Source of the DNA: JAJPKK01 sp963807015
Lineage (GTDB): Bacteria; Pseudomonadota; Alphaproteobacteria; Rhizobiales; Xanthobacteraceae
DNA: 64,000 bases
Reading direction: 5' to 3'
NCBI GenBank assembly: GCA_963807015.1
Contig: CAWEAS010000034.1
Location: forward strand, 496,001 to 560,000
The number at the start of each line of letters is the position of its first letter. Position 1 is the stretch's first letter. This document shows positions 51,144 to 60,196 of this stretch, one piece after another. Below the pieces are notes generated by a model. That model was not told where the DNA came from. It did no database searches and saw only the letters and a program-made list of their open reading frames with translations. Made by a program: the position numbers and the translations under genes.

Positions 51144-52760
51144 CTACTCCGCTGCGCGCACGCCGGCGCCGCTAAAATGGGATACGTCGTCGGGGTTGAT
51201 CCAGGTCGGGTCTTTCCACCCATGCTCGTCATAGTCGGCCATGCAGGCATCGGCGAGAGCGATCATGCGGTCGAGCGCGCCTGAGCCGCGCGCGTTCCAC
51301 ATCGCCTGGATGCGGATGTCTTCGTGGTTGCCGGCATAATTCATCTCGTAGAGCTCGTGGCGGCCGCCGAATTCGGTTCCGACCGCGTCCCACAGCAGCT
51401 TCATGATCTTGATGCGCTCACGGTAGCCGATGCCGTGAGAGCCGCGTACGTAGCGGGCGAGATACTTGTCGACCTGAGGGTTGGCGAAGTCCCTGGCGGA
51501 AGACGGCAGATAAATGAGCGCGGAAGCGACGATCTTCTCGACGATCTCCTTGACGCGGCCGTAGGCATCGCCGGCAAACACGCGATAGCTTGCGCCGGAC
51601 TGCGCATTGGGCAGCACGGTATCGCCAACCCACGGCACCGGGTTCATCGCCATGGCATCGGAGATCGCCCAGAACAGATTGCGCCATGCAATGATCTCGC
51701 CAAGCATCGCCTGGTTGCCGCGGAATTCTTCGGCGCCGGTCGCGCGCAAGGCCTTGGCAATGATACCGACCATGAAGTCCATCTTGACCGCGAGGCGGGT
51801 GCAGCCCTGGAATTGGTAGCCGTTGAGGAATCCCGACCGCGGGTAGAAGACCTTGATCTTCTCGATGTCCCGGTGGAGCAACACGTCCTCCCAGGGGATC
51901 AGCACGTTGTCGAACACGAAAATGGCGTCGTTCTCGTCGAAGCGCGACGACAGCGGATAGTCGAACGGCGTCCCCATGACGCTCGCCATCATCTCGTAGG
52001 AGGCGCGACAGAACAGCTTGACGCCCGGCGCGTTCATCGGCGCGATGAACATCACCGCAAGATCGGAATCGTTGATCGGCATCGCGGCGTTCTGGCCGAG
52101 GAAATTGTAGTGGGTGAGCGCCGATGACGTCGCCACAACCTTGGCGCCGGACACGTAGATGCCGGCATCGGTCTCCTTCTGGATGGTGATGAACACGTCC
52201 TTCACCTGATCGGCCGCCTTGGCGCGATCGACCGGCGGATTGACGATGGCGTGGTTCATGAACAGGACGTGGTTCTGCGCCCGTCGATGCCACGCCTGTG
52301 CGTTGGCGGAAAACTTCTCGTAGAAGGCGTGATTGGCCCCAAGCGTGTTCATCAACGAGGCCTTGTAGTCGGGCGTCCGCCCCATCCAGCCGTACGACAT
52401 GCGGCACCAAGCCGCGATGGCGTCGCGCTGGCCGATCAAGTCCTCGCGGCTGCGGGCGACGCGAAAGAACTTGTGGGTGTAGCCGCCGTTGCCGGTGTCC
52501 GTCGGACAGGTCAGCACGTCCTTGGTCGCCGGATCATGCAGCGCGTCGTAAAGCTTGGCGATGGATCGGGCCGCATTGCGGAACGCCGGATGGGTCGTGA
52601 CGTCGGCGACGCGCTCGCCGTAGACGTAGATCTCGCGGCCGTCGCGCAGGCTTTCGAGATATTCGGCGCCGGTGAACGGCCGGTTCGGCGCACCGATATA
52701 GTCTTCGGCTTTGGTGCGGCCGCCCGTCGGGCTCGCCGCCGAATCAGCGGGTTTGTTCAT
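51144..52760 (-). CDS. hpaB: 4-hydroxyphenylacetate 3-monooxygenase oxygenase component
   Basis: A 538-residue protein of the HpaB family: PFTGAEYLESLRDGREIYVY, TCPTDTGNGGYTHKFFRVAR, AWCRMSYGWMGRTPDYKA, KETDAGIYVSGAKVVATSSA, NVLIPWEDVLLHRDIEK and YEMNYAGNHEDIRIQAMWNA. It uses FADH2 and O2 to hydroxylate 4-hydroxyphenylacetate or a close phenol to the catechol. GGAGG precedes the ATG at 52760; the longer frame adds residues unlike homologues. HpaC is next. Ring-cleavage genes for homoprotocatechuate are not in the window, so the exact phenol is uncertain. Confidence 0.9.
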   Translation of the reverse strand: MNKPADSAASPTGGRTKAEDYIGAPNRPFTGAEYLESLRDGREIYVYGERVADVTTHPAFRNAARSIAKLYDALHDPATKDVLTCPTDTGNGGYTHKFFRVARSREDLIGQRDAIAAWCRMSYGWMGRTPDYKASLMNTLGANHAFYEKFSANAQAWHRRAQNHVLFMNHAIVNPPVDRAKAADQVKDVFITIQKETDAGIYVSGAKVVATSSALTHYNFLGQNAAMPINDSDLAVMFIAPMNAPGVKLFCRASYEMMASVMGTPFDYPLSSRFDENDAIFVFDNVLIPWEDVLLHRDIEKIKVFYPRSGFLNGYQFQGCTRLAVKMDFMVGIIAKALRATGAEEFRGNQAMLGEIIAWRNLFWAISDAMAMNPVPWVGDTVLPNAQSGASYRVFAGDAYGRVKEIVEKIVASALIYLPSSARDFANPQVDKYLARYVRGSHGIGYRERIKIMKLLWDAVGTEFGGRHELYEMNYAGNHEDIRIQAMWNARGSGALDRMIALADACMADYDEHGWKDPTWINPDDVSHFSGAGVRAAE

Positions 52761-52988
52761 GGGCTTCCTCCGCAGGTGCGCGTCTTGAACCGTGTTGGCG
52801 GATAGATGGCCCGACGGGTGCGCTGGCGAAAGACACGAAACCGGGGATTGCTGGAACAAAACGGTCGCGCCCGGCTTCGCTTTGTCTTGACGCGACGGCG
52901 GGGAGAGGGTCCTTTAGGGCACTACCGCGGGGGCGGCCTGGCCGGGGACGGCGCTCGCTGCGGCCATCCTCAACCAATGGCGGCGCGA

Positions 52989-53906
52989 ATGGAAGAATTC
53001 GTCCAGCAGCTCATCAACGGCATCACGCTGGGCGCAATTTACGGGCTCATCGCCATCGGCTACACGATGGTGTTCGGCATCATCGGCATGGTGAACTTCG
53101 CCCATGGCGACGTGTTCATGGTGTCGGCCTTCATCGCGCTCATTACCTTCCTGATCGTCACGCTTTGGCTCGGTATTGCGTCGGTCGCGGCGGCACTGAT
53201 CATCATGCTTGTCGTCGCCATGGCGCTGACCTCCCTCGTCAACTGGACGATCGAGCGTGTCGCCTATCGGCCGCTGCGCGGCTCGTTCCGGCTCGCGCCG
53301 CTGATATCCGCCATCGGCATGTCGATCTTCCTGTCGAACTTCGTCCAGGTTGCCCAGGGTCCGCGCAACAAGTCGATCCCGCCGCTCCTGCAGGGCGACT
53401 TCGTGCTGATGTCGCGGCCGGATTACCAGGTGACGCTGTCGTACCGGCAATTGCTGATCTGGGTCGTCACCGCCGCCATGCTCGCGATCTTCTGGTATGT
53501 GGTGAGCCGCACCTCGCTCGGGCGCGCGCAGCGCGCTTGCGAGCAGGACCAGAAGATGGCGGCGCTCCTCGGGGTCGACGTCGACCGCACGATTTCGATC
53601 ACGTTCATCATCGGCGCCGCGCTCGCCGCCGTCGCCGGCACCATGTACCTCATGTATTACGGCGTCGTGAGCTTCGCCGACGGCTTCACGCCGGGGGTCA
53701 AGGCGTTCACCGCCGCCGTCCTCGGGGGGATCGGGTCGTTGCCGGGTGCCGTGATCGGCGGATTGCTTATCGGCCTGGTCGAGACCATGTGGTCGGCCTA
53801 CTTTTCCATCGACTACAAGGACGTCGCCGCCTTCTCGATCCTCGCCATCACGCTGATCTTCCTGCCCCAGGGCCTCCTCGGCCGCCCCGATGTCGAAAAG
53901 GTCTGA
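52989..53906 (+). CDS. livH: Branched-chain amino acid-type ABC permease LivH
   Basis: A 305-residue permease with about eight hydrophobic segments and LivH signatures: GITLGAIYGLIAIGYTMVFG, GMVNFAHGDVFMVSAFIALI, RVAYRPLRGSFRLAPLISAI, RACEQDQKMAALLGVDVDRT and AFTAAVLGGIGSLPGAVIGG. The ATG at 52989 (MEEFVQQL) fits homologues best; other in-frame starts lie upstream. It is the first of four coupled liv genes, divergent from hpaB, which suggests import of an aromatic acid or amino acid. Confidence 0.92.
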   Translation: MEEFVQQLINGITLGAIYGLIAIGYTMVFGIIGMVNFAHGDVFMVSAFIALITFLIVTLWLGIASVAAALIIMLVVAMALTSLVNWTIERVAYRPLRGSFRLAPLISAIGMSIFLSNFVQVAQGPRNKSIPPLLQGDFVLMSRPDYQVTLSYRQLLIWVVTAAMLAIFWYVVSRTSLGRAQRACEQDQKMAALLGVDVDRTISITFIIGAALAAVAGTMYLMYYGVVSFADGFTPGVKAFTAAVLGGIGSLPGAVIGGLLIGLVETMWSAYFSIDYKDVAAFSILAITLIFLPQGLLGRPDVEKV

Positions 53907-53907
53907 G

Positions 53908-55293
53908 ATGGCGCCGGCAAGCGCAGAGCATGTCAAAGCGGCGCCGATCGACGTCGCCGATGCGTTCAAGGATGCAGGCGTGTCTGCGCTGATCGCGTTC
54001 GGATTGTTTTTGCCGCTGATCGGCTTCCATGCGGTCTCGAACATCCGCAATGAACTGACGCTTGAGACCCGCTTTCCGCTGCTGATCGCAATCGTCGTCA
54101 TCATTGGCGCGGCGCGGTTGTTCTACAATCTCGTCATCGCACCGTGGCTTGAGCGTCACCATGCCCGCCCTGCAACGCCTGGAGCGCTGTCATCGGCCGG
54201 CACCGGGTTTACGGAAGTCCTCGCGCCCGCGATGATCATTTTCGTTCTTGCCTTCCCTGTTCTCGCCCTCTCCGGCGCGGGCTTTGGCGGCGCAGTCAAA
54301 TGGATCGATAATTACGGCATCCAGATCCTGATCTACGTGATGCTCGGCCTCGGTCTCAACATCGTGGTCGGGCTCGCAGGCCTGCTCGATCTCGGGTACG
54401 TCGCCTTCTATGCGGTCGGCGCCTACTCGTACGCGCTCCTCGCTCAGACGTTCGGGCTCTCGTTCTTTGCGCTGCTGCCGCTCGCGGGCTGTCTCGCGGC
54501 GTTCTGGGGCCTCCTGCTGGGCTTTCCGGTGCTTCGGCTGCGCGGCGACTATCTTGCGATCGTGACGATGGCGTTCGGGGAGATCATCCGTCTCGTCCTG
54601 ATCAACTGGGTGCCTGTCACCAACGGCTACGCCGGCATCGCGTCGATCCCGCGCCCGACCTTCTTCGGCATTCCCTTCAACGCCTCCGACGAAGGGTTTG
54701 CGGCCGTCTTTGGTCTCGAGTTCAGGCCGATCTATCGCACGATCTTTCTCTACTACGTCATTCTCGCACTGGTGCTCCTCACGGCATTCGTAACGACGCG
54801 GCTGCGCCGCCTGCCGGTCGGACGCGCGTGGGAAGCCCTGCGCGAGGATGAGATCGCGTGCCGCTCGCTCGGCATCAACACCACCAACACGAAACTGAGC
54901 GCGTTTGCCATTGGGGCCGGATTCGGCGGCCTCGCCGGCTGTTTCTTCTCTGCCCGCCAGGGATTCATCTCGCCAGAATCCTTCACCTTCATGGAGTCCG
55001 CGACCATCCTTTCGATCGTCGTATTGGGCGGCATGGGCAGCCAGATCGGCGTCGCCATCGCTGCAGCCGCGATGATCATCGGCATCGAGGGATTGCGCGA
55101 ACTCGATGTACTCAAGCAGTGGTTCGGCAGCGATTTCGATCCTGGCCAATACCGCATGCTGCTATTCGGCTTCGCCATGGTGCTGATCATGATCGTGCGC
55201 CCGCGTGGGCTCATCTCGACGCGCCGCGCCTCCGTGCATCTTGCCGAGCGCAAGGCGATCTCGGGCGCCCTCGTCAAGGAAGGCCGTGGATGA
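53908..55293 (+). CDS. livM: Branched-chain amino acid-type ABC permease LivM
   Basis: A 461-residue permease, longer than many LivM proteins because of about 90 extra N-terminal residues with added hydrophobic segments. The core has GLGLNIVVGLAGLLDLGYVA, RGDYLAIVTMAFGEIIRLVL, WEALREDEIACRSLGINTTN and GMGSQIGVAIAAAAMI. It pairs with LivH as the membrane channel. The ATG at 53908 follows the livH stop by one base with AAGGTCTGAG upstream. Its stop overlaps livG (ATGA). Confidence 0.93.
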   Translation: MAPASAEHVKAAPIDVADAFKDAGVSALIAFGLFLPLIGFHAVSNIRNELTLETRFPLLIAIVVIIGAARLFYNLVIAPWLERHHARPATPGALSSAGTGFTEVLAPAMIIFVLAFPVLALSGAGFGGAVKWIDNYGIQILIYVMLGLGLNIVVGLAGLLDLGYVAFYAVGAYSYALLAQTFGLSFFALLPLAGCLAAFWGLLLGFPVLRLRGDYLAIVTMAFGEIIRLVLINWVPVTNGYAGIASIPRPTFFGIPFNASDEGFAAVFGLEFRPIYRTIFLYYVILALVLLTAFVTTRLRRLPVGRAWEALREDEIACRSLGINTTNTKLSAFAIGAGFGGLAGCFFSARQGFISPESFTFMESATILSIVVLGGMGSQIGVAIAAAAMIIGIEGLRELDVLKQWFGSDFDPGQYRMLLFGFAMVLIMIVRPRGLISTRRASVHLAERKAISGALVKEGRG

Positions 55294-56189
55294 GCTGCGC
55301 CTTGCTCAGGGTCGAGGGCCTCACCATGCGGTTCGGCGGCCTCACCGCCGTGAACAACCTCACCTTCACTGCCGCGCGCGGCGACATCACTGCCCTGATC
55401 GGACCGAACGGCGCCGGCAAGACCACCGTGTTCAACTGCATCACCGGCTTCTACAAGCCGAGCGAGGGACGCATCGCGCTCGCCCACGGAGCGCCGGCCG
55501 TTTGGGATGAAATCGACGCGCTGACTCAGCGGGAGGCGCGCAGCCTCGTGCGGAACGACGGCGCGTTGTACCTGCTCGAACGCATGCCGGATCACCTCGT
55601 TGCAAAGCGCGCGCGCGTCGCCCGCACATTCCAGAACATCCGGCTGTTTCCCGGCATGACCGTGCTCGAAAACCTGCTGGTCGCACAGCACAATCCGCTG
55701 ATGCGGGCGTCGGGCTTTACCGCCCTCGGCATCCTCGGCATCGGCAATTTCGGTGCGGCGGAGCGCGCGGCAATCGAGAAGGCGCGCACCTGGCTCGCGC
55801 GCATCGCACTTGAGGATCGCGCCGATGACGCGGCCGGCATGCTGCCTTACGGTGCGCAGCGACGCCTGGAAATTGCGCGCGCCATGTGCACGGATCCGGT
55901 GCTGCTGTGCCTGGACGAGCCCGCCGCCGGTCTTAATCCGCACGAGAGCGCCGAGCTTAATGACCTGATCCGTGCGATCCGCGACGAGCACGCCGTGTCG
56001 GTGCTTCTGATCGAGCACGACATGAGCGTCGTGATGAGCATTTCCGATCACGTGATCGTGCTCGATTACGGCGTCAAGATCGCCGACGGTACCCCTGCTC
56101 AGATTCGCGACGATCCCAAGGTCGTCGCCGCCTATCTCGGCGTCGAGGATGACAAGGTCGAGGCCGCGGAAGCGGAGGTTGCGACGTGA
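55290..56189 (+). CDS. livG: ABC transporter ATPase LivG
   Basis: A 299-residue ATPase with Walker A LIGPNGAGKTTVFNCITGFY, the LivG-type signature YGAQRRLEIARAM, Walker B LLCLDEPAAGLNPHE and the switch histidine LIEHDMSVVM. It has an insertion of about 40 residues before ARVARTFQNIRLF, common in this subfamily. It overlaps livM by four bases and livF by four bases, so all are translated together. Confidence 0.94.
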   Translation: MSCALLRVEGLTMRFGGLTAVNNLTFTAARGDITALIGPNGAGKTTVFNCITGFYKPSEGRIALAHGAPAVWDEIDALTQREARSLVRNDGALYLLERMPDHLVAKRARVARTFQNIRLFPGMTVLENLLVAQHNPLMRASGFTALGILGIGNFGAAERAAIEKARTWLARIALEDRADDAAGMLPYGAQRRLEIARAMCTDPVLLCLDEPAAGLNPHESAELNDLIRAIRDEHAVSVLLIEHDMSVVMSISDHVIVLDYGVKIADGTPAQIRDDPKVVAAYLGVEDDKVEAAEAEVAT

Positions 56190-56905
56190 ACTGCCTGTCG
56201 GTGCGCGGGGTCAAGGCGTTCTACGGCAACATCATGGCCCTCAAAGGGGTCGATCTCGATGTCGAGGAGGGCGAGATCGTCACGCTGATCGGCGCGAACG
56301 GCGCCGGCAAGTCGACCCTGATGATGACGATCTTCGGCGAGCCGCGCGCCCGCGAGGGCCGCATCGTCTTCACCGGCCGCGACATCACGGCACTCCCGAC
56401 ACACGAGATTGCCCGCCTCAACATCGCTCAGTCGCCGGAAGGACGCCGCATCTTCCCCCGCATGACGGTGATGGAAAATCTGCAGATGGGTGCGCTCGTC
56501 GGCCGCGCCGATACGTTCGCGTCCGATCTTGGGCGCGTGCTTGAACTGTTTCCGCGGCTTGCCGAGCGTCTCGATCAGCGCGGCGGAACGCTGTCAGGCG
56601 GCGAGCAGCAAATGCTCGCGATCGCGCGCGCGCTCATGGGCCGCCCGCGGCTCCTGCTGCTTGATGAGCCATCCCTCGGCCTCGCGCCGCTGGTGGCGCG
56701 GCAGATTTTCGACATCATTCGCACGCTCAATTCGCGTGACGGGCTGTCGGTGTTCCTGGTCGAGCAGAATGCATATCACGCGCTCAAGCTCGCCCACCGC
56801 GGCTACGTCATGGTCAACGGCTCGATCACCCTTGCCGGGACCGGGCAGGAACTCCTGAAACGTCCGGAGGTGCAGGCGGCCTATCTGGAAGGCGGACGGC
56901 ATTGA
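56186..56905 (+). CDS. livF: ABC transporter ATPase LivF
   Basis: A 239-residue ATPase, the usual LivF length, with Walker A LIGANGAGKSTLMMTIFGEP, the LivF-typical SPEGRRIFPRMTVMENLQMG, the signature LSGGEQQMLAIARALM, Walker B LLLDEPSLGLAPLV and the switch region FLVEQNAYHALK. It begins with a GTG overlapping the livG stop (GTGA). Confidence 0.94.
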   Translation: MNCLSVRGVKAFYGNIMALKGVDLDVEEGEIVTLIGANGAGKSTLMMTIFGEPRAREGRIVFTGRDITALPTHEIARLNIAQSPEGRRIFPRMTVMENLQMGALVGRADTFASDLGRVLELFPRLAERLDQRGGTLSGGEQQMLAIARALMGRPRLLLLDEPSLGLAPLVARQIFDIIRTLNSRDGLSVFLVEQNAYHALKLAHRGYVMVNGSITLAGTGQELLKRPEVQAAYLEGGRH

Positions 56906-56961
56906 TAAAGCACGTCGTCCGAATTGCCTCGATTTTCTGGAGCCGCTGATTTGGCCTGATC

Positions 56962-57297
56962 ATGCTCGAATTCCTTGCCGACAATGCGAAGCCGTTCCTG
57001 CTGATCACCGTTTGCCTCGGCGGCGGCGCGGCATGGCTCGCTGGCCGCGCCATGGCCGAGACATGGCGTCCCATGTGGCAAGCCATCGCATACATGCTCT
57101 TGCTTGGCGGCGCCGTGCGCTTCATTCATTACGCGCTTGCCGGGGGTACCTTCATCTCGCTTCCGGCCTATGCGCTCGACACGGCAGTCGCAATCGGCTT
57201 TGTTGTCGCCGGCTTCCGGACGATGCGCAGACGCCAGATGGCGCGACAGTATGGCTTCCTTTTTGGCTCCGGGGCGCGATCAAATCCGGCGCCATGA
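56962..57297 (+). CDS. Small membrane protein of liv operons (DUF6867-like)
   Basis: A 111-residue protein with three likely membrane helices (FLLITVCLGGGAAWLAGRAM, WQAIAYMLLLGGAVRFIHYA and DTAVAIGFVVAGFRTMRRRQ) and a short basic tail. Similar small proteins are found between livF and the binding-protein gene in Rhizobiales liv operons; no function is known. It sits in that position, 56 bases after livF, and may be an extra subunit or assembly aid of the transporter. Confidence 0.75.
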   Translation: MLEFLADNAKPFLLITVCLGGGAAWLAGRAMAETWRPMWQAIAYMLLLGGAVRFIHYALAGGTFISLPAYALDTAVAIGFVVAGFRTMRRRQMARQYGFLFGSGARSNPAP

Positions 57298-57370
57298 CGG
57301 CGTGCTGGCTAACGTGACTTTTGTTTGGAATGCGTATCAAATGACCCAAACTTCATAGGGGAGAACAGCA

Positions 57371-58531
57371 ATGCAATTGCGGACATTTATTAGCGCGGTG
57401 GGCCCGGCGCTGGCGCTTGCGGTGGCGCTGTCGACGACGGCACACGCCCAGATCAAATTCGGCGTCGGCGGCCCGATCACCGGCGGCAGCGCGGCGTTCG
57501 GCGCGCAGCTCAAGAACGGCGCCGAGCAGGCCGTCGCCGACATCAATGCGGCGGGCGGTATCCTCGGCCAGAAGATTACGCTCTCCGTCGGCGATGACCG
57601 TGCCGATCCGAAAGAAGGCGTGTCGGTCGCCAACAAGTTCGCCGCTGACGGCGTGAAGTTCGTGATCGGCCACTTCAATTCCGGCGTCACCATTCCGGCC
57701 TCCGAGGTCTACCAGGAGAACGGGATGCTGGAGATCACGCCGGCTGCCACCAATCCAAAGGTCACCGACCGCAACATGTGGAACATCTTCCGCGTGTGCG
57801 GCCGCGACGATCAGCAGGGCAGCGTCGCCGGCGAAATCATCGCGCTGAGATTCCCGGGCAAGCGCATCGCCATCGTTCACGACAAGACGACTTACGGCCA
57901 GGGACTCGCCGAGGAGACCCGCAAGGCGCTCAACGCCAAGGGCATGAAGGAAGTGATGTTCGAGGGCATCAACAAGGATGACCGCGACTTCACGGCGCTG
58001 GTCTCGAAGATCAAGGGCGCCAATCCGGATCTCATCTATTGGGGCGGTCTGCACGACACTGCCGGCCTGATCGTGCGCCAGATGCGCGACCAGGGCGTCA
58101 AGGCGCCGCTGATGGGCGGCGACGGCATGGCCGACGACGAGTTCGCGGCGATTGCCGGCCCCGGCGCGGACGGAACACTGATGACCTTCTCGCCCGATCC
58201 GCGCACCAACCCGAAGAACGCCCAGATCATTGCGCTCTACCGCGAGAAGCGCCAGTTCGAGCCCCAGGCCTACACGCTCTACAGCTACGCCTCGGTGCAG
58301 ATCATCAAGCAGGCCGCAGAGATTGCGAAATCGCTCGACCCGAAGAAGATCGCGGACGTGATGCACTCAAGCCATATCTTCAGCACGGTGCTCGGCGACG
58401 TGTCGTTCGACAAGAAGGGCGACATTTCAGCTGCCGGCTACGTCGTCGACGGCAAGAAGAAGGACCGCTACGTCCTTTATATCTGGAAGAAGGGACCGGA
58501 CGGCCGGATCACCTACATCGAGGACAAATAG
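57371..58531 (+). CDS. livK: Branched-chain amino acid-type ABC binding protein
   Basis: A 386-residue periplasmic protein. A signal peptide (LALAVALSTTAHA) leads into IKFGVGGPITGGSAAFGAQL, GAEQAVADINAAGGILGQKI, GDDRADPKEGVSVANKFAAD, VIGHFNSGVTIPASEVYQEN and DKTTYGQGLAEETRKALNAK. It is a Leu/Ile/Val-type receptor; the ligand could be a branched-chain amino acid or an aromatic acid. It closes the liv operon, with AGGGGAG before the ATG. Confidence 0.94.
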   Translation: MQLRTFISAVGPALALAVALSTTAHAQIKFGVGGPITGGSAAFGAQLKNGAEQAVADINAAGGILGQKITLSVGDDRADPKEGVSVANKFAADGVKFVIGHFNSGVTIPASEVYQENGMLEITPAATNPKVTDRNMWNIFRVCGRDDQQGSVAGEIIALRFPGKRIAIVHDKTTYGQGLAEETRKALNAKGMKEVMFEGINKDDRDFTALVSKIKGANPDLIYWGGLHDTAGLIVRQMRDQGVKAPLMGGDGMADDEFAAIAGPGADGTLMTFSPDPRTNPKNAQIIALYREKRQFEPQAYTLYSYASVQIIKQAAEIAKSLDPKKIADVMHSSHIFSTVLGDVSFDKKGDISAAGYVVDGKKKDRYVLYIWKKGPDGRITYIEDK

Positions 58532-58676
58532 GCGGACTGCCGTCGCAGGCATCCGTTAAGCATGCCGGGCGCCGCGTCGGCGCGGCGTCCTGCATCATTA
58601 CGAATTTGCCTCCCAGGTTAACGCGATCACAAGCGTTTGTGGCGACATCTGGCGCTTTCCGCGTGGGGAGAGTGTC

Positions 58677-59123
58677 ATGTCGATGTCGATTGTCATTGCC
58701 GACCCGGCGAGCGTTGCGCTCGAGCCGGCCCCGATCGTTCCCGGATGGATCATCGAAGGCGACCCGCAGGCGCAAGCCAAGGAGTTGGCGCGGAGCGATG
58801 ACGGCACCTCGGTTGTCGTCGCGTGGTCATGCACCGCCGGCCGCTTCCATTGGCACTACAGCGTCGACGAGACCGTGCACGTGATCTCCGGCGAAGTTTT
58901 CATCACCAATGACGATGGCCATGAGCGCCGTCTCGGCCCCGGTGACATGGCGTTCTTTCCGGCCGGGAGCAGCAGCCTCTGGCGGGTGCCCTGCTCGGTG
59001 CGCAAGCTCGCGGTGTGCCGGCATTCGCTGCCGCAGCCCCTCGGCTTTGCCCTGCGGGCATGGAAGAAGCTCCTTGCCGCGATGAATGGCGAGGCCGGCG
59101 CGATGCAACTCGCCTCAAGCTGA
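58677..59123 (+). CDS. Cupin-domain protein (Cupin_3/EutQ-like)
   Basis: A 148-residue single cupin: PGWIIEGDPQAQAKELARSD, TAGRFHWHYSVDETVHVISG with the His, Glu and His ligands, and PGDMAFFPAGSSSLWRVPCS. It resembles Cupin_3 proteins near EutQ and ureidoglycine aminohydrolases but no substrate can be named. The unusual HWHYSVDE spacing lacks one ligand of some subgroups. It is downstream of livK on the same strand and convergent with the NMT1 binding protein gene. Confidence 0.82.
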   Translation: MSMSIVIADPASVALEPAPIVPGWIIEGDPQAQAKELARSDDGTSVVVAWSCTAGRFHWHYSVDETVHVISGEVFITNDDGHERRLGPGDMAFFPAGSSSLWRVPCSVRKLAVCRHSLPQPLGFALRAWKKLLAAMNGEAGAMQLASS

Positions 59124-59137
59124 TACGACCTCACGCT

Positions 59138-60196
59138 CTACCGCGGCGGTACCATCAGCGCATCGTGCGGCGGCAGGAAATCGGCACGGTAGGCGGACGC
59201 CGGATGGACCGGCGGCGTATTGAATGTCTTCGCCACCATATCGATGGTCGACTGGAGCCGCGCGGGCGTGACGGAACCGAGGCCGTTGCGGCGCACCTCG
59301 TCGGTGAGGATTGCGTCTTTGATGATGGCCTCAAGGCGCGTGCGCTCCAGCACATCATCTTGCAGCGAGTTGACCTTGCGCATGGCTGAAACCGAGACGG
59401 CGGGATTTGCGATCGCAGCTTTGAGCGCCTCGACGAAGCCTGCCACGACGGCCTTCACGGCGGCTGGATTCCGCTCGATGAATTGCGGTGTAGTGACGAT
59501 GGCGTTGCCGTAGGTCACGACCCCGAAATCACTGTAATGCATCACCGCGAGATCATCGCCTTTGATGCCCAGCTTCTGAAGACCCACGACATCGGTGATG
59601 AAGGCCGTGGTCGCGTCGGCGTCGCCGCGCGCGAGCAATGTCTCGCGCAGTTGCGGCGTCACGTCGATCCACTTGACGGCATTCATATCGAGCCCGTTGG
59701 CAGCAGCCAGCAGCGGGAACATGGCGCGGCTGCCTGATCCCTGCGGCGCGGCGATGCGTTTGCCGGCGAGGTCGGCAGGCTTCTTGATGCCGGATTTGCG
59801 GAGCGACAGGACGACCATCGGAGCAATGTCGTAGACCTGGAACACGCTCACGACTTTGCCTTCGCCCTGACGGCCGTCAAATTGAATCATCGCGCCGAGA
59901 TCGGCGAACGCAAAGTCATAGGCGCCGCTCGCAACCTTGGTCACCGCATCCGCCGAGCCGTAGCCGCGATCGACGACGACGTCGACGCCCGCCCGTGCGA
60001 AATAACCACCCTCCGCCGCGAGCAGGAACGGCGACTGCTGGCCCTGCATCGAGAAATCGAGGATCAAGCGGACCTTGGGGTTCTGCGCCGCGGCAAACGT
60101 GCCAGCAGCGATGAGCAAAATGGCCGCGCCGAGCGGCGCGAAGAGGAGATTGAATAAACGCGGCATGGTGTTTCTCTGCTTCAATTGAGCGCTCAT
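59138..60196 (-). CDS. NMT1/SsuA-type ABC substrate-binding protein
   Basis: A 352-residue periplasmic protein with a signal peptide (LFNLLFAPLGAAILLIAAGT) and NMT1/THI5 features: VRLILDFSMQGQQSPFLLAA, GYFARAGVDVVVDRGYGSAD, VASGAYDFAFADLGAMIQFD and KRIAAPQGSGSRAMFPLLAA. Family members bind thiamine precursors, sulfonates or aromatics. No permease or ATPase gene is adjacent. Its start overlaps the LLM oxidoreductase stop by four bases, so it is coupled; an internal ATG at 60166 is a possible alternative. Confidence 0.88.
   Translation of the reverse strand: MSAQLKQRNTMPRLFNLLFAPLGAAILLIAAGTFAAAQNPKVRLILDFSMQGQQSPFLLAAEGGYFARAGVDVVVDRGYGSADAVTKVASGAYDFAFADLGAMIQFDGRQGEGKVVSVFQVYDIAPMVVLSLRKSGIKKPADLAGKRIAAPQGSGSRAMFPLLAAANGLDMNAVKWIDVTPQLRETLLARGDADATTAFITDVVGLQKLGIKGDDLAVMHYSDFGVVTYGNAIVTTPQFIERNPAAVKAVVAGFVEALKAAIANPAVSVSAMRKVNSLQDDVLERTRLEAIIKDAILTDEVRRNGLGSVTPARLQSTIDMVAKTFNTPPVHPASAYRADFLPPHDALMVPPR

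Noticed and set aside
58567..58592. Possible terminator after livK (GGCGCCGCG...CGCGGCG)
   Set aside because: The stem pairs only in part and no T-run follows, so I could not support it.
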